A stretch of 33,633 nucleotides of DNA, from assembly GCA_020073375.1 (NCBI GenBank), contig JAIQFG010000056.1, forward strand, positions 1 to 33,633, given 5' to 3'. A program made the translations under genes and the position numbers. How positions within the stretch are numbered: position 1 is the stretch's first letter; each line of letters begins with the position of its first letter. A model generated the notes under the pieces. The model had not been told where the DNA came from. It worked only from the letters and a program-made list of their open reading frames with translations, and did no database searches. This DNA comes from Terriglobia bacterium (lineage in GTDB: Bacteria; Acidobacteriota; Terriglobia; Acidiferrales; UBA7541). This document shows positions 1-8,677 of this stretch, one piece after another.

Positions 1-615
1 GCGCTAACCCAGGATCCACAAACGCAGAAAGCGAATCGCTCGTTTCAGGCTCTGGGCGCGGGCCTGACGTTCATGACGCAGCCCATTGCCGCCGAAACGG
101 AAATTACGGGGCCTTCCGCGCTGAAACTTTTCATTTCCTCCAGCACCGAAGACGCGGATATCTTCTCCGTGCTGCGCATTTTTTCACCGGACATGCGGGA
201 GGTTGTGTTCCAGGGAGCGATCGATCCGCACACGCCGATCGGCCAGGGCTGGCTGCGCGCCTCGCACCGCAAGCTGGACGCGGCGTTGTCGCAGCCGTGG
301 CGTCCGTATCACACCCACGACCAGCGCCAGCCTTTGCAGCCGGGCGTGCCCGTGGAATTGGAAGTTGAAATCTGGCCCACGAGCATCGTCGTGCCGGCCG
401 GATACCGCATCGCGCTCACCATTCGCGGGAAAGATTACGAACACGCATGCAGCGGCGGAAAACTTTCCAATTTCAAGAATGAACTGCGCGGCTGCGGGCC
501 GTTTCTGCACAACGATCCGGCCGACCGGCCGGAGAAACTTTTCGGCGGGAAGACCACGTTGCACACGGACAGCAACCGGCAACCTTTTTTGCTGTTGCCG
601 ATCATTCCGAAGTGA
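1..615 (+). CDS. CocE/NonD family hydrolase, C-terminal part (5' end outside window)
   Basis: The frame is open from base 1 and ends at TGA 613-615, giving 204 residues of a protein that starts upstream of the window. The visible part matches the C-terminal jelly-roll domain (PepX_C type) of CocE/NonD and X-Pro dipeptidyl-peptidase-like serine hydrolases: a stretch with KLFISSSTEDADIF and LRIFSPD, then GWLRASHRKLD, then PVELEVEIWPTS and AGYRIALTIRGKDYE. This domain caps an alpha/beta-hydrolase that cleaves acyl esters or amides. The Ser-Asp-His catalytic domain is not visible, so substrate and localisation cannot be judged. The first ATG (base 73) is internal, because homology to the family runs through the preceding residues. 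The family call is fairly sure from the domain pattern; the exact enzyme is unknown. Confidence 0.8.
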   Translation, partial: ALTQDPQTQKANRSFQALGAGLTFMTQPIAAETEITGPSALKLFISSSTEDADIFSVLRIFSPDMREVVFQGAIDPHTPIGQGWLRASHRKLDAALSQPWRPYHTHDQRQPLQPGVPVELEVEIWPTSIVVPAGYRIALTIRGKDYEHACSGGKLSNFKNELRGCGPFLHNDPADRPEKLFGGKTTLHTDSNRQPFLLLPIIPK

Positions 616-700
616 GTAACACCGCGAAATTAAGACTTCTTGCCCGGCGACTTGCGCAACTTCCACGGCGCATCCTCGAACCGTCCGCCATCCTCATTGC

Positions 701-1624
701 TTACTTGGAAACCGTCGAGTCTTGCGCGTCGGGCGGCGTCACGCAGCTCTGCGAGCCAGTGTCCGCGAGGCCTCGCCCCGAGATAACCTCGTCATGCACC
801 GCTTTGCAAGTGGACGAAAGAAGACTGCGGACCACGGCCCTGGAAAGATTCCTCACGATGGGGCCGATGACCCAGGAAATCACGCCGGGGATTCGGCGGC
901 TCAGCGCGACCGACTCGATCTGGACGTAAACCCCACCATCTTTTTCCTCCAGGCTCCAGTAGCTGTTCAGCCGCCACAGATAGCCGTGGTCTTTCCCCAT
1001 GGGAAGTTCCCTCTCCTGAGAGGTGCCGGGGTACTGCAATTCCGCGATGCGGGTGGAATGCGAGCGCAGTTCGCCCCTCGTCGGACTTAAATGCAAGTAC
1101 TCAGAATCGAAATTCGCGTTCAGGACGACGGTGACCAGCGATTTTTTCAGATATTGCAGGAAAACCTTCGATTTGTTTCCGTTGGTTTCGAGCAGCTTCG
1201 ATTTCTGAATGTCCGGTTTGTAGATTTGCGCCTGTTTGTCGAAATCCAGCAGAATCGCAAGCGTCTGCGAATAAGTGGCCCCAGGTATGAACGCCACCCC
1301 GATCCAATGATGAATCAGGCCGAATGGGACGGGAACTGCCACTCCGTTTTCCTCAACGGCAAGCTGATTGATGTACGGATCCCCATGGCGAATCTGTGAA
1401 TACAGTTGCTGGCGGGCATCGCTGCTATTGCGGTCGATGTACAGGAAATTGCCGTCGCGGAGATCGCCGTCCATGCGCATTTCCAGGAGCTGGACGTAGT
1501 GGTCAAAAGCGCGAACGGTTTCGGGCTTCAGGTCGGCGGCGCGTGCGGAGGAAGGCAGCAGGCTGGCTGCCAGGCACCCGGCAAGCAAAAAGGTCTGAAT
1601 TCGGCCGGTTTTCCCCATACCCAT
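701..1624 (-). CDS. Secreted hypothetical protein, SRPBCC/START-like
   Basis: This 307-residue protein has a clear N-terminal signal peptide: a basic start, a hydrophobic core around residues 11-24 and an Ala-x-Ala type cleavage region (SSARAAD, about 26-31). The mature part has no enzyme motif that I recognise. The C-terminal half (LWRLNSYWSLEEKDGGVYVQIESVALSRRIP, split here over residues 225-256, then a region ending in LLSST) resembles secreted SRPBCC/START-like proteins common in Acidobacteriota; this is pattern recognition, not a search. It lies 44 bases downstream of the Crp/Fnr-type regulator gene on the same strand and may be read from the same message. No good Shine-Dalgarno precedes the ATG, and a second in-frame ATG lies two codons further in. 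Function unknown. Confidence 0.7.
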   Translation of the reverse strand: MGMGKTGRIQTFLLAGCLAASLLPSSARAADLKPETVRAFDHYVQLLEMRMDGDLRDGNFLYIDRNSSDARQQLYSQIRHGDPYINQLAVEENGVAVPVPFGLIHHWIGVAFIPGATYSQTLAILLDFDKQAQIYKPDIQKSKLLETNGNKSKVFLQYLKKSLVTVVLNANFDSEYLHLSPTRGELRSHSTRIAELQYPGTSQERELPMGKDHGYLWRLNSYWSLEEKDGGVYVQIESVALSRRIPGVISWVIGPIVRNLSRAVVRSLLSSTCKAVHDEVISGRGLADTGSQSCVTPPDAQDSTVSK

Positions 1625-1668
1625 GTAATTAATCTAACTGATTTGAAATTTGCCGCAAGAAGGGGGGA

Positions 1669-2388
1669 CTAAGAACCTTGCACCAGCCGCTCCAACCCTG
1701 ACTGGCTCTTGATGGTTACACTCGATCCTTTAATCTGCAAGAGATTCTTTTTCTTGAAGTCCGCAAAGACACGGGTGACGGTTTCCCGCGACGCGCCGAT
1801 CATTTGCGCAATCTCTTCGTGGGTCAGCGTCAGCTTGAATTTCACCGATCCGTTTTCCGACTTATGGTTCGCGCCCCAATCCAGAATGAACCGCGCCAGT
1901 TTTTCTCCCGCCGAATGCGACAACCCGATGGTGCGCATTTCGGCGAACGCGGACTGGTAGGTTTCGCTGAGTTCCTGGGCCACGCGCACGGCGGCTTCAC
2001 CGTGGTCGCGCAGGAAATTCAGAAAATCCGTGCGGCTGATGAAATTGGCCTGTGTGGGCTCGATCACGTCGGCCGTCACTTCGTACGCCCGGCCGGAAAT
2101 CGTAGCGGGCAATCCCAGCAGGTCGCCCGGCTCGGAAATCCGCAAAATGAGTGTCTTGCCGTCCGAGGCGGACGTGGAAAGCTTCACGTGCCCGGAACAA
2201 AGAATGAACACGCCGCGAGCGGGTTGCCCCTCGACAAACAGAGTGGCGCCTTTCGGGTAGGTGGCCGAACCGGTGATTTCGGCAAGCCGCTGCAAGGCGG
2301 CAGGAGCAAGGTTGCAGAACAGCCTGTCTTCCTTGTGAGGGCAGGTGGCACAGTTTTCAATGATCTGCAGCCCGTATGGCGAACGCAT
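1669..2388 (-). CDS. Crp/Fnr family transcriptional regulator with N-terminal cysteine cluster
   Basis: This 239-residue regulator has a cyclic-nucleotide-binding-like beta-barrel (about residues 30-140, with GDLLGLP), a dimerisation helix (about 135-160) and a Crp-type winged helix (about 165-235). The recognition helix reads SRETVTR (residues 200-206), the arrangement used by CRP for TGTGA half sites rather than the FNR VETISR type. The N-terminus carries Cys13, Cys16 and Cys25 (CX2CX8C) plus Cys64. This recalls FNR-type redox or iron-sulfur sensing, but the spacing differs from E. coli FNR, so cluster binding is inference. The barrel lacks an obvious CRP-like RSAxVRA cAMP signature. ATG 2388 is chosen because family similarity begins there and AGGT lies six bases upstream. 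A GTG at 2472, preceded by AGAGGA, would add 28 residues and sits just after the predicted promoter. A longer open frame to 3210 is fortuitous. Confidence 0.92.
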   Translation of the reverse strand: MRSPYGLQIIENCATCPHKEDRLFCNLAPAALQRLAEITGSATYPKGATLFVEGQPARGVFILCSGHVKLSTSASDGKTLILRISEPGDLLGLPATISGRAYEVTADVIEPTQANFISRTDFLNFLRDHGEAAVRVAQELSETYQSAFAEMRTIGLSHSAGEKLARFILDWGANHKSENGSVKFKLTLTHEEIAQMIGASRETVTRVFADFKKKNLLQIKGSSVTIKSQSGLERLVQGS

Positions 2389-2492
2389 GGCTTTACCTGT
2401 CCCCAGTATACGCCCCCGGCCACGGCTGACAAAATGAAACCGCCCCATGGAAGGTGTTTCGATAGTACCCACGTTGCTATTCCTCTCTTGTG

Positions 2493-2534
2493 TTAATACC
2501 CCGAGCTCGACCCGCGCACCGTGATCTAAATCAC
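2493..2534 (-). promoter_or_regulatory. Leftward promoter of the Crp/Fnr gene with operator at -41.5
   Basis: GTGATCTAAATCAC at 2521-2534 is a perfect inverted repeat of the GTGA-N6-TCAC class bound by CRP-type regulators. On the minus strand a -10-like TATTAA lies at 2493-2498. If transcription starts at 2486, as that hexamer implies, the centre of the palindrome (2527.5) falls exactly at -41.5, the class II activator position. This suggests that the regulator, or a relative, activates its own gene. The site and spacing are seen directly; binding is inferred. Confidence 0.6.
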
Positions 2535-2541
2535 ACCTAAT

Positions 2542-2557
2542 CGTGACCGGGGTCACG
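2542..2557 (+). promoter_or_regulatory. Second GTGA-N6-TCAC operator, facing the rightward Cys-rich genes
   Basis: CGTGACC and GGTCACG form perfect arms around two bases, again a GTGA-N6-TCAC site. Its centre (2549.5) is 22 bp, two helical turns, from the neighbouring site at 2527.5, so two dimers would lie on the same DNA face. For the rightward gene a start at 2591 would put this site at -41.5 with the weak -10 CATCCT at 2579-2584; the alternative TAGTAA at 2584-2589 would place it at -46.5. The -10 is therefore uncertain, while the palindrome itself is not. Confidence 0.6.
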
Positions 2558-2607
2558 GAAATTTGCCATGCCTTGCCCCATCCTAGTAAAGAAATTGGAG
2601 GTGCGTG

Positions 2608-3021
2608 ATGCCTCAAGACGACCGGGACGTGCTTCAGGTACTGAAATCGGAGTTGAATTTCGTGCAGAAGGGCGGATATGGCCGCTCTCCGCGCGAACCA
2701 TTCAGGGCCCAGCTCGTGTTTGAAGATTCGCCTACCTGCATGAATTACGATACCAAGGATCATCCCAGCCCCTGCTCCGAATGCCTGCTTATGGAGTTTG
2801 TGCCGCGCGATAAACAGAAGGAAAGGGTGCCGTGCCGGCATATTCCTCTGGCCACTGACGGCCAGACGGTTTTCGAGCTGTATCAGGGCGGCGCAACACA
2901 GCCGGAACTGGAAGAGGCCTTGACCGGTTGGCTGACCCGGACGATTGAGCAAATTGAGACCCCGGCGCCGATCGGCCCGGGCGCGAATCCAACGGGTCCA
3001 ACGGAAGGAGTTTCCGCGTAG
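2608..3021 (+). CDS. Conserved-looking hypothetical protein with four-cysteine motif
   Basis: This 137-residue soluble protein has no signal peptide or membrane segment and belongs to no family I can name. Its central part carries Cys44, Cys56, Cys59 and Cys76 (CX11CX2CX16C), with a PCSEC core and a following PCRH, which could bind zinc or an iron-sulfur cluster; that is inference. The C-terminal 25 residues are Pro/Gly-rich and probably disordered. ATG 2608 is preferred because GGAGG at 2597-2601 is six bases upstream; an in-frame GTG at 2605 is only three bases from it. It reads away from the Crp/Fnr gene across the two palindromes and is followed 46 bases later by another Cys-rich small protein, so the two are probably one transcript controlled by that regulator. 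Confidence 0.75.
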   Translation: MPQDDRDVLQVLKSELNFVQKGGYGRSPREPFRAQLVFEDSPTCMNYDTKDHPSPCSECLLMEFVPRDKQKERVPCRHIPLATDGQTVFELYQGGATQPELEEALTGWLTRTIEQIETPAPIGPGANPTGPTEGVSA

Positions 3022-3067
3022 CGGGCTTGTCGAGTATTTTTTCGCGCCTGCCACGCAGGGGGAGACT

Positions 3068-3358
3068 ATGTTCCAGAATCTGCATCCGAAATGTTCCAAC
3101 CCAAGCTGCGCGACATGTTTTGACTGGCTTGGGGGCGGCAAGTTGTTCCGGTTCCGCAGGGATACCGGCGGAATTACATCCCTGGACGATACCTGGGAGC
3201 ATACGGGCAAGAATCATCACGTGGAACATTTCTGGCTCTGCGAAAGGTGTTCGCAGATCTTTACTCTCGAGTACAAACAACGAGAAGGAGTATTGATCCG
3301 CTTGCTGTGGCCTCAGCTCCCGGCGGCGGAAAACGAAATGCACCTGCTTGCATCCTGA
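3068..3358 (+). CDS. Small zinc-ribbon-like protein
   Basis: This 96-residue protein has Cys9, Cys14 and Cys17 near the N-terminus (KCSNPSCATC) and a second pair Cys58-x2-Cys61 (LCERCSQ) about 40 residues later. That is the two-knuckle layout of a zinc ribbon or rubredoxin-like fold. A His-rich stretch (KNHHVEHFW) precedes the second knuckle. ATG 3068 follows a strong GGGGGAG at 3058-3064; the frame is open further upstream but without a supported start. It is the second gene of the likely two-gene unit starting at 2608. Function is not known; the metal site is inferred from cysteine spacing. A role together with the neighbouring Cys-bearing regulator is suggested by context only. Confidence 0.7.
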   Translation: MFQNLHPKCSNPSCATCFDWLGGGKLFRFRRDTGGITSLDDTWEHTGKNHHVEHFWLCERCSQIFTLEYKQREGVLIRLLWPQLPAAENEMHLLAS

Positions 3359-3495
3359 ACACGCAATTTTCTATGGACAAGCAGGGACAGCATCCGGCGG
3401 CCGCCTCCAACCCAATCAGTACACAAGCGCGGCCGCCGGCCCTCCTCTTTCAAAACAATCGCGAACACTTCTGGTGCGGCGCCATGAATTTCGGC

Positions 3496-3563
3496 GGGTA
3501 GCTACCCCATGCAGAACTCGCCGGAACACAAAGCGCCGGGCGGGCCAGGATCGTCCGCCCGGC
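3496..3563. other. Palindrome and strong hairpin in the 3359-3695 gap
   Basis: The 337-base gap between the convergent zinc-ribbon and CoA-ligase genes holds no supported gene. It contains a perfect 12-bp palindrome GGGTAGCTACCC at 3496-3507 and a 9-bp stem GCCGGGCGG/CCGCCCGGC (3535-3543 with 3555-3563, 11-base loop). No T-run follows the stem on either strand, so it is at best a bidirectional terminator of non-classical form, or another hairpin repeat. Confidence 0.35.
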
Positions 3564-3695
3564 CGCCTATGGGCAATGACATGCGCTACCAACTAACGAA
3601 TGTCCCCTGGCAATTCGCTCCATATTGTTGTTCCGCGTCCCAGAAGGGGCCTGGACTCGGAATGAGGAGGCAGGGAGTTTTTCCGCAGCGTGAAG

Positions 3696-6413
3696 CTAAA
3701 GAGTGAGAACGGCGTGGATCGAGCTCAGGTCCTCGTCTTTCACGATCTTGAATCCGTAGTTCTTGGCCAGCGCGCGCATGCCCATATTTTCAAGCAAGAT
3801 GATCGCATGAATGCGCTCCAGTCGTTCATCCCGCGCTACTTGAATCAGCCGACCCAGCAGCTCGGATCCTAAACCGCAATGCTGAAATTGGTCCGCGACC
3901 AGGACCGCGATTTCGCCTTCCCTGCTGCCGGGCATTCGCGTCAGGCGCCCCACGGCCGTAATTTCATTATCGCCTCCCGGCGAATTTTCCCGGTCCGCCA
4001 CCAGCGCCATTTCCCGGTCGTAGTCGATGAAGCACTGGCCCATCAGACGTTCGTGCGCCACCCGGGCACTCAGCTTGGTCACGTGAAAAAAACGCAGGTA
4101 GACGCTGCGGTCGGAAAGCGTCTGGTGAAACCTGGCCATGGCCGGCTCGTCCTCGGGGCGTATCGGACGCATCATCACCTTCATGCCGTTCCGGGCGATC
4201 CACGGCGAAACATAGCGCAGTGGATACGGCCGGATCGCTGGGCGGGGCAGCAATTCCTCAGGGATATGCGGGTCCTGCAGGAGAACGCGCGCGTCCAGGG
4301 CCATCACGCGCTCGGGCGAAACCACCAGCGGATTAATGTCCAACTCCTTGATCCAAGGCTGCTCGATCACCAGCCGGCTGAAATCGATCAGGACGTTTTC
4401 CAGCGCCGTCATGTTCACGGCCGGCCGCCCGCGCACACCCTGTAGGGCGCGGTAAATATGTGTTTGCTCCATCAGGCGCGTGGCCAGCGTGGAATTCAGC
4501 GGCGGCAGCCCCAGTGCGCGGTCCCGGTAGACCTCGACCAATTCCCCGCCCGAGCCGAACAAGACAACCGGGCCGAATTGCGGGTCCACGCTGCTGCCCA
4601 GAATGAGTTCGTAACCGCCGCGAACCATAGGCTGCACGGTCACGCCTTGAAAATTTTCCGGCCCGGCCTTTTCCCGCACGCCGGATTCGATTTCGCGATA
4701 GCCTTGAATCACCGCTTCCCTGCCCGGCAGATTCAGCTTTACGCCGCCCACGTCGGACTTGTGCGTGATGGTTTCCGAATTGAGTTTCAGCACTACGGGG
4801 AAACCGATGGCCTGCGCGAAGTCCGCTGCTTCCGATTCGCTTTTGGCCAACCGCGTGTCGACCACCGGAATTCCGTAAAGCGAGAGCACCTGTTTGGATT
4901 CCGCTTCAGTCAAAATGGCCCTGCCGGCCGCGCGAATTTTTTCCAGAAACGCTTTTGCCTTCGACTGCGTTTCTCGCGAAGAATCCAGATTCCCGGCGGC
5001 CACCGGAGTTTCATATAAGCCGCGCAGGTTGTAGGTGTAACGCCACATGTAGGTGAAGGCACGCGCCGCTGTGTCCGGATAGGAAAACGTAGGAATGCCC
5101 GCGGCATTCAACACCGCGACGCCCTTGGCCACCGATTCGCCGCCCATCCAGCTGGCCAGAACCGGCTTGCCGTGGATCCTCGCGTGAGCGGTCAAGCGAT
5201 CGGCCACCTGGGCCGGGTCGGTCATGGCCTGCGGCGCAAGAATCACCAGCAACCCGTCGCTGTTCGGATCCTTCGCGGCAATCTCCAGCGCCTTGGAATA
5301 GCGGTCCGGATCGGCGTCGCCCAAAATGTCGATGGGATTGCCGCGGCTCCAGTGCGCGGGAAGAAGCTGATTGAGCGATTGCAGCGACGCCTCCGTGAGC
5401 GAAGTCAATTCCCCGCGCTCTTCCAGCAGCGCGTCCGTGGCCAGAACGCCCGGCCCGCCGGCATTGGTGAGGATTGTCAATTTCGGGCCGCGCGGCCGCG
5501 GCTGTTTGCCCAGCACTTCGGCCATGTAAAACAGATCGGAGATGCTCGATACACGGAGCACGCCGCAGCGGCGCATCGCCGCGTCAAATACTTCGTCGCT
5601 GCCTGTCAGTGCGCCGGTGTGCGAACTGGCTGCCTTGGACGCCGCCGCCGTGCGTCCGGCCTTGATCACGATGATCGGCTTGCGCAGCGCCACCTCCCGC
5701 GCGGCGGAGAGAAACGACCGCGCGTCGCCCACCGATTCCATGTACAGCAGGATGCTTTCGGTCGCGGGATCTTCCCCAAAATAATCGATCAAATCGCCCC
5801 AGCCCACGTCGAGCATCGAGCCGGTCGATACGATAGCGCTGAACCCTACGCGCTCCTGAAAACTCCAGTCCAGGATGGCGGTCAGCAGCGCGCCGCTCTG
5901 GCTGAGAAACGCCACCTTGCCGGGGAGCGCCATTTCCCTGGCAAACGTCGCATTCAATCCCGCGTGAGGGATCATCACGCCCAGGCAATTCGGCCCGACA
6001 ACCCGCATGGAGCCTTTGCGGAGCAGAGCTTGAATTTCGGCCTCGAGTGCCGCGCCCTGCGCCCCGCTTTCCTTGAACCCCGCCGAAATCACCACCGCCG
6101 CGCGCACACCCGCGTCCATGCATTGGGCGATGACGCCCGGCACGGTCCTGGCGGGAGTCACGATGACGGCGAGGTCGACTTTTTCGGGAATGTCCGCGAT
6201 TTTCGGGTAGCAGCGAAGGCCAAGAATTTCAGTGTGTTTTGGATTTACGGCGTAGACTTTGCCGCGAAACGACCCCGTGCGAGCTTTCTCCAAAACCGCG
6301 CGGCCCACGGCTCCCTCTCGGTCGGTCGCCCCAATCACGGCGACCGAACCCGGTGAGAACATGCCGTCCAGAGCGGGGCGCCGCTCGCCTGGATCTTTTT
6401 CCGCTGCGCTCAT
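3696..6413 (-). CDS. NDP-forming acyl-CoA synthetase fused to GNAT acetyltransferase (PatZ-like)
   Basis: This 905-residue multidomain protein has the PatZ/YfiQ order: CoA-binding Rossmann domain (about 15-115), succinyl-CoA-ligase-like flavodoxin domain (about 150-300), a linking domain to about 480, ATP-grasp (about 490-715) and a C-terminal GNAT domain (about 745-900). The GNAT acetyl-CoA loop QFQHCGLGS is at 842-850. Members either make acyl-CoA from acid, ATP and CoA or acetylate protein lysines, for example to switch off acetyl-CoA synthetase. The phosphorylatable His of ADP-forming acetyl-CoA synthetases is present here: [14 protein letters not shown], His265. Pat proteins described as inactive synthetases have lost this His, so this one may be bifunctional. 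It stands alone, convergent with the zinc-ribbon gene. The length agrees with PatZ (about 890). The family is sure; synthetase activity is inferred. Confidence 0.93.
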   Translation of the reverse strand: MSAAEKDPGERRPALDGMFSPGSVAVIGATDREGAVGRAVLEKARTGSFRGKVYAVNPKHTEILGLRCYPKIADIPEKVDLAVIVTPARTVPGVIAQCMDAGVRAAVVISAGFKESGAQGAALEAEIQALLRKGSMRVVGPNCLGVMIPHAGLNATFAREMALPGKVAFLSQSGALLTAILDWSFQERVGFSAIVSTGSMLDVGWGDLIDYFGEDPATESILLYMESVGDARSFLSAAREVALRKPIIVIKAGRTAAASKAASSHTGALTGSDEVFDAAMRRCGVLRVSSISDLFYMAEVLGKQPRPRGPKLTILTNAGGPGVLATDALLEERGELTSLTEASLQSLNQLLPAHWSRGNPIDILGDADPDRYSKALEIAAKDPNSDGLLVILAPQAMTDPAQVADRLTAHARIHGKPVLASWMGGESVAKGVAVLNAAGIPTFSYPDTAARAFTYMWRYTYNLRGLYETPVAAGNLDSSRETQSKAKAFLEKIRAAGRAILTEAESKQVLSLYGIPVVDTRLAKSESEAADFAQAIGFPVVLKLNSETITHKSDVGGVKLNLPGREAVIQGYREIESGVREKAGPENFQGVTVQPMVRGGYELILGSSVDPQFGPVVLFGSGGELVEVYRDRALGLPPLNSTLATRLMEQTHIYRALQGVRGRPAVNMTALENVLIDFSRLVIEQPWIKELDINPLVVSPERVMALDARVLLQDPHIPEELLPRPAIRPYPLRYVSPWIARNGMKVMMRPIRPEDEPAMARFHQTLSDRSVYLRFFHVTKLSARVAHERLMGQCFIDYDREMALVADRENSPGGDNEITAVGRLTRMPGSREGEIAVLVADQFQHCGLGSELLGRLIQVARDERLERIHAIILLENMGMRALAKNYGFKIVKDEDLSSIHAVLTL

Positions 6414-6484
6414 TGCCCGATCGTCTCCCCTCGTACGAAAGTCGCGTCAACAGGTGAGAGGGCCTGTCTGTCGACTTCGGAATC

Positions 6485-6649
6485 TTTGTGGGTCGTGGCT
6501 TTAGCCACGACATAAGACCGCAAAATCAGTGCGGCTCTAGCCGCTGAAGCGTTGGGAGACGGGCCTTCGCAGAGGGGATTGCACATCAGGGGCTAAAGCC
6601 CATTCTTTCTCCCTTTCCTAACGTCGCGGCTAAAGCCGCGACCCACAAA
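6485..6649. repeat. 165-bp element with hairpin terminal inverted repeats (GTGG-headed)
   Basis: The gap 6414-6718 has no gene. It carries two 27-base arms, 6485-6511 and 6623-6649, in inverted orientation with two mismatches. Each arm is TTTGTGG followed by a self-complementary hairpin (GTCGTGGC-TTTA-GCCACGAC on the left, GTCGCGGC-TAAA-GCCGCGAC on the right strand reading). Between them are two more small palindromes of the same GGCT-nn-AGCC type, 6531-6544 and 6590-6601. This is the layout of a REP/BIME or miniature element, not a coding region. Confidence 0.8.
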
Positions 6650-6718
6650 CACCAGTTGTAAACCAAAATGCAGTTGGTACGAAATAAATCTTACGAAAGG
6701 CGCGTGCTGGATGCACGC

Positions 6719-8674
6719 TCAGAAATCCGTCATGCGCTTGAAGGGCAGGGACACGCGAACCGCGTTCAACACCACCGTTAAATCGATAATCTCCTGGGCG
6801 ATGGCGCCCTCGATCGGCTGTAAATATCCGAACGCAGCGGCGATCATGCCCACGACGCTCAATCCCATCCCTCCCAGGGCGCTCAGCAGCGCGATCGAGC
6901 GCATGCGCCGGCCGATGTGCAGCAGTTCGTCCACCTTGTCGAGGGAGGCGTCTAGAATCACGGCGTCGGCGGCCTCGGCCGTGATATCGCTGCTCATGCC
7001 GAACGCGACGCCAACCGTCGCGGCCTGCATGGCCGGCGCATCGTTGATGCCGTCGCCGACAAACAGCGTTCTTGCTGCAAGCGTCTCCTGCCGAACGATG
7101 GCCACTTTTTCTTCCGGGCTCTTCGTGGAATGGACTTCCTTGATTCCCAGAAGGTCCGCGAGATAACGGACTTCCGAGTCGCGATCGCCGGAAACCAGCA
7201 GGACACGGTTAACATTGTGGCGCGGGCCCAGATGATCCATAAAACTGCGGCCGTTGACCCGCGGAACATCGTGAAAACGCAGCGTGGCTGCATACCGGCC
7301 GTCGATGAACACGATGCACTCCAGCCCCGAGGCGATCTCCGGCAACGGCAATTCGCGATCCTGAATTTGCTTCCGCCCCGTGATCCACACTTCCCGCGCA
7401 CCAATGGTTCCCCGCAATCCCTTTCCCTGCTGCTCGGAAACTTCCGAAGCGGATGCGAGTTCCAGCTTGGCTTGCGAGGCGGCGGCGAGAATCGCGCGTG
7501 CCAGCGGATGCTTGGAATACAGCTCGACGCTGGCGGCCAGGCGCAGGACTTCGTTTGCCGAAAATCCCGGCGCGCAAATATTTTCCGTCATTTCCGGGCG
7601 CCCGTAGGTCAGAGTGCCGGTCTTGTCGAAAATCAGCGTGGTGCATTTGCCGATCTGCTCGAGCACTGCCTGGTTCTTGATGATGATGCTGCGCCGCGCG
7701 GAAAGCGAAATCGCGCCGATAATCGCCACCGGGATGGCCAGCAGAAGCGGGCAGGGCGTGGCAATCACCAGGACCGCGAGGAACCGCTCCGGCTGCCCGC
7801 TGGCGGCCCACGCCACCGCCGCAAGTGAGACCGCCACAGGCGTATACCACGCGCCCAGCATGTCTCCCAGCCGGCGCAGCCGCGGCCTGCTCTGCTGCGT
7901 TTCTTCCATCACGCGAATGATCTTGGCGTACCGTGAATCAACGGGAAGCTTCCCGGCGCGTATGGTCAGCGCGCTCTCCCCATTCACCGCTCCGGAAATC
8001 ACTTCGGCGCCCGCGGCCTTGGATGTCTCGAAAGGCTCCCCGGTCAGATAGGCCTCGTTCATTCGTCCGTGGCCTTCTTCTACGATTCCGTCCACGGGAC
8101 AAATTTCATGCGGGAATACGACCAGCGAATCGCCAATCCCGATTTGCCCCACGTCGATGTCGGCGATTTCCGTTCCCACTTTGCGATGCGCCGTCCGGGG
8201 CATGCGCTTGGCCAGCGCCTCCAGCACGGAGGACGCGCGCCGCGTCGCAAATTCCTCCAGCGCCGTGCCGCCGGAAAGCATCAGCACCACGATCGCGCCG
8301 ACCAGATATTCGCCCATCACCGCCGACGCAACAATCGAAATGCCCGCCAGCAAGTCGGAGCCGAATTCACGTGCCGCGGCCTTCCGCAACAGCGTGAATA
8401 CCAAGGGGACGCCGCCGAACAGCAGGACGACGAATAAAGGAATGTCTTGTTGAAGTTTCGGTGCGTGAAAAATAAATCGCAGGAAAAAGTATGCGGCGAT
8501 GCCCGCCAGAGCCACCCCGGCGATCACCAGATCGCTTTGGAAACGCCCGTCCGCGGACCAAAAGATGGAATCCCGGGGTCGCGCGTGGGAATCGCTTTTT
8601 AGTTCCCCATTTTTTCGCGCAACCCCGGGTTCTTCCGTTTCGATCGGCTTGGCGGCCACATCGACCTCGGCCAT
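6719..8674 (-). CDS. P1B-type heavy-metal-translocating P-type ATPase without metal-binding domain
   Basis: This 651-residue inner-membrane pump has all P-type ATPase signatures: actuator TGEP (211-214), phosphorylation site DKTGT (Asp350), the P1B-specific HP pair (389-390) and the hinge GDGINDAP (540-547). Membrane segments lie near 48-68, 78-95, 105-133, 275-320 and 593-640. The metal-site helix reads ATPCPLLLAIP: a TPC motif (306-308) replaces the CPC of Cu, Zn and Cd pumps. No N-terminal HMA domain or Cys pair is present, so the transported ion cannot be named. It starts three bases after the stop of the universal stress protein gene and is almost certainly co-transcribed from the promoter at 9595-9637. 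Low-oxygen or redox regulons pairing stress proteins with cation ATPases are known in other bacteria; the parallel is inference. Confidence 0.95.
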   Translation of the reverse strand: MAEVDVAAKPIETEEPGVARKNGELKSDSHARPRDSIFWSADGRFQSDLVIAGVALAGIAAYFFLRFIFHAPKLQQDIPLFVVLLFGGVPLVFTLLRKAAAREFGSDLLAGISIVASAVMGEYLVGAIVVLMLSGGTALEEFATRRASSVLEALAKRMPRTAHRKVGTEIADIDVGQIGIGDSLVVFPHEICPVDGIVEEGHGRMNEAYLTGEPFETSKAAGAEVISGAVNGESALTIRAGKLPVDSRYAKIIRVMEETQQSRPRLRRLGDMLGAWYTPVAVSLAAVAWAASGQPERFLAVLVIATPCPLLLAIPVAIIGAISLSARRSIIIKNQAVLEQIGKCTTLIFDKTGTLTYGRPEMTENICAPGFSANEVLRLAASVELYSKHPLARAILAAASQAKLELASASEVSEQQGKGLRGTIGAREVWITGRKQIQDRELPLPEIASGLECIVFIDGRYAATLRFHDVPRVNGRSFMDHLGPRHNVNRVLLVSGDRDSEVRYLADLLGIKEVHSTKSPEEKVAIVRQETLAARTLFVGDGINDAPAMQAATVGVAFGMSSDITAEAADAVILDASLDKVDELLHIGRRMRSIALLSALGGMGLSVVGMIAAAFGYLQPIEGAIAQEIIDLTVVLNAVRVSLPFKRMTDF

Positions 8675-8677
8675 GCC

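Noticed and set aside
2389..3210. Long minus-strand extension that would make the Crp/Fnr protein 513 residues
   Set aside because: It runs through the operators and the opposite-strand Cys-rich genes, which have good ribosome-binding sites, and its residues are low-complexity without family pattern.
3535..3563. Classical rho-independent terminator
   Set aside because: The stem is strong but no T-run follows on either strand.
5172..6356. 394-residue plus-strand frame
   Set aside because: It is antisense to the acyl-CoA synthetase/GNAT gene; the composition is Arg/His-rich shadow protein.
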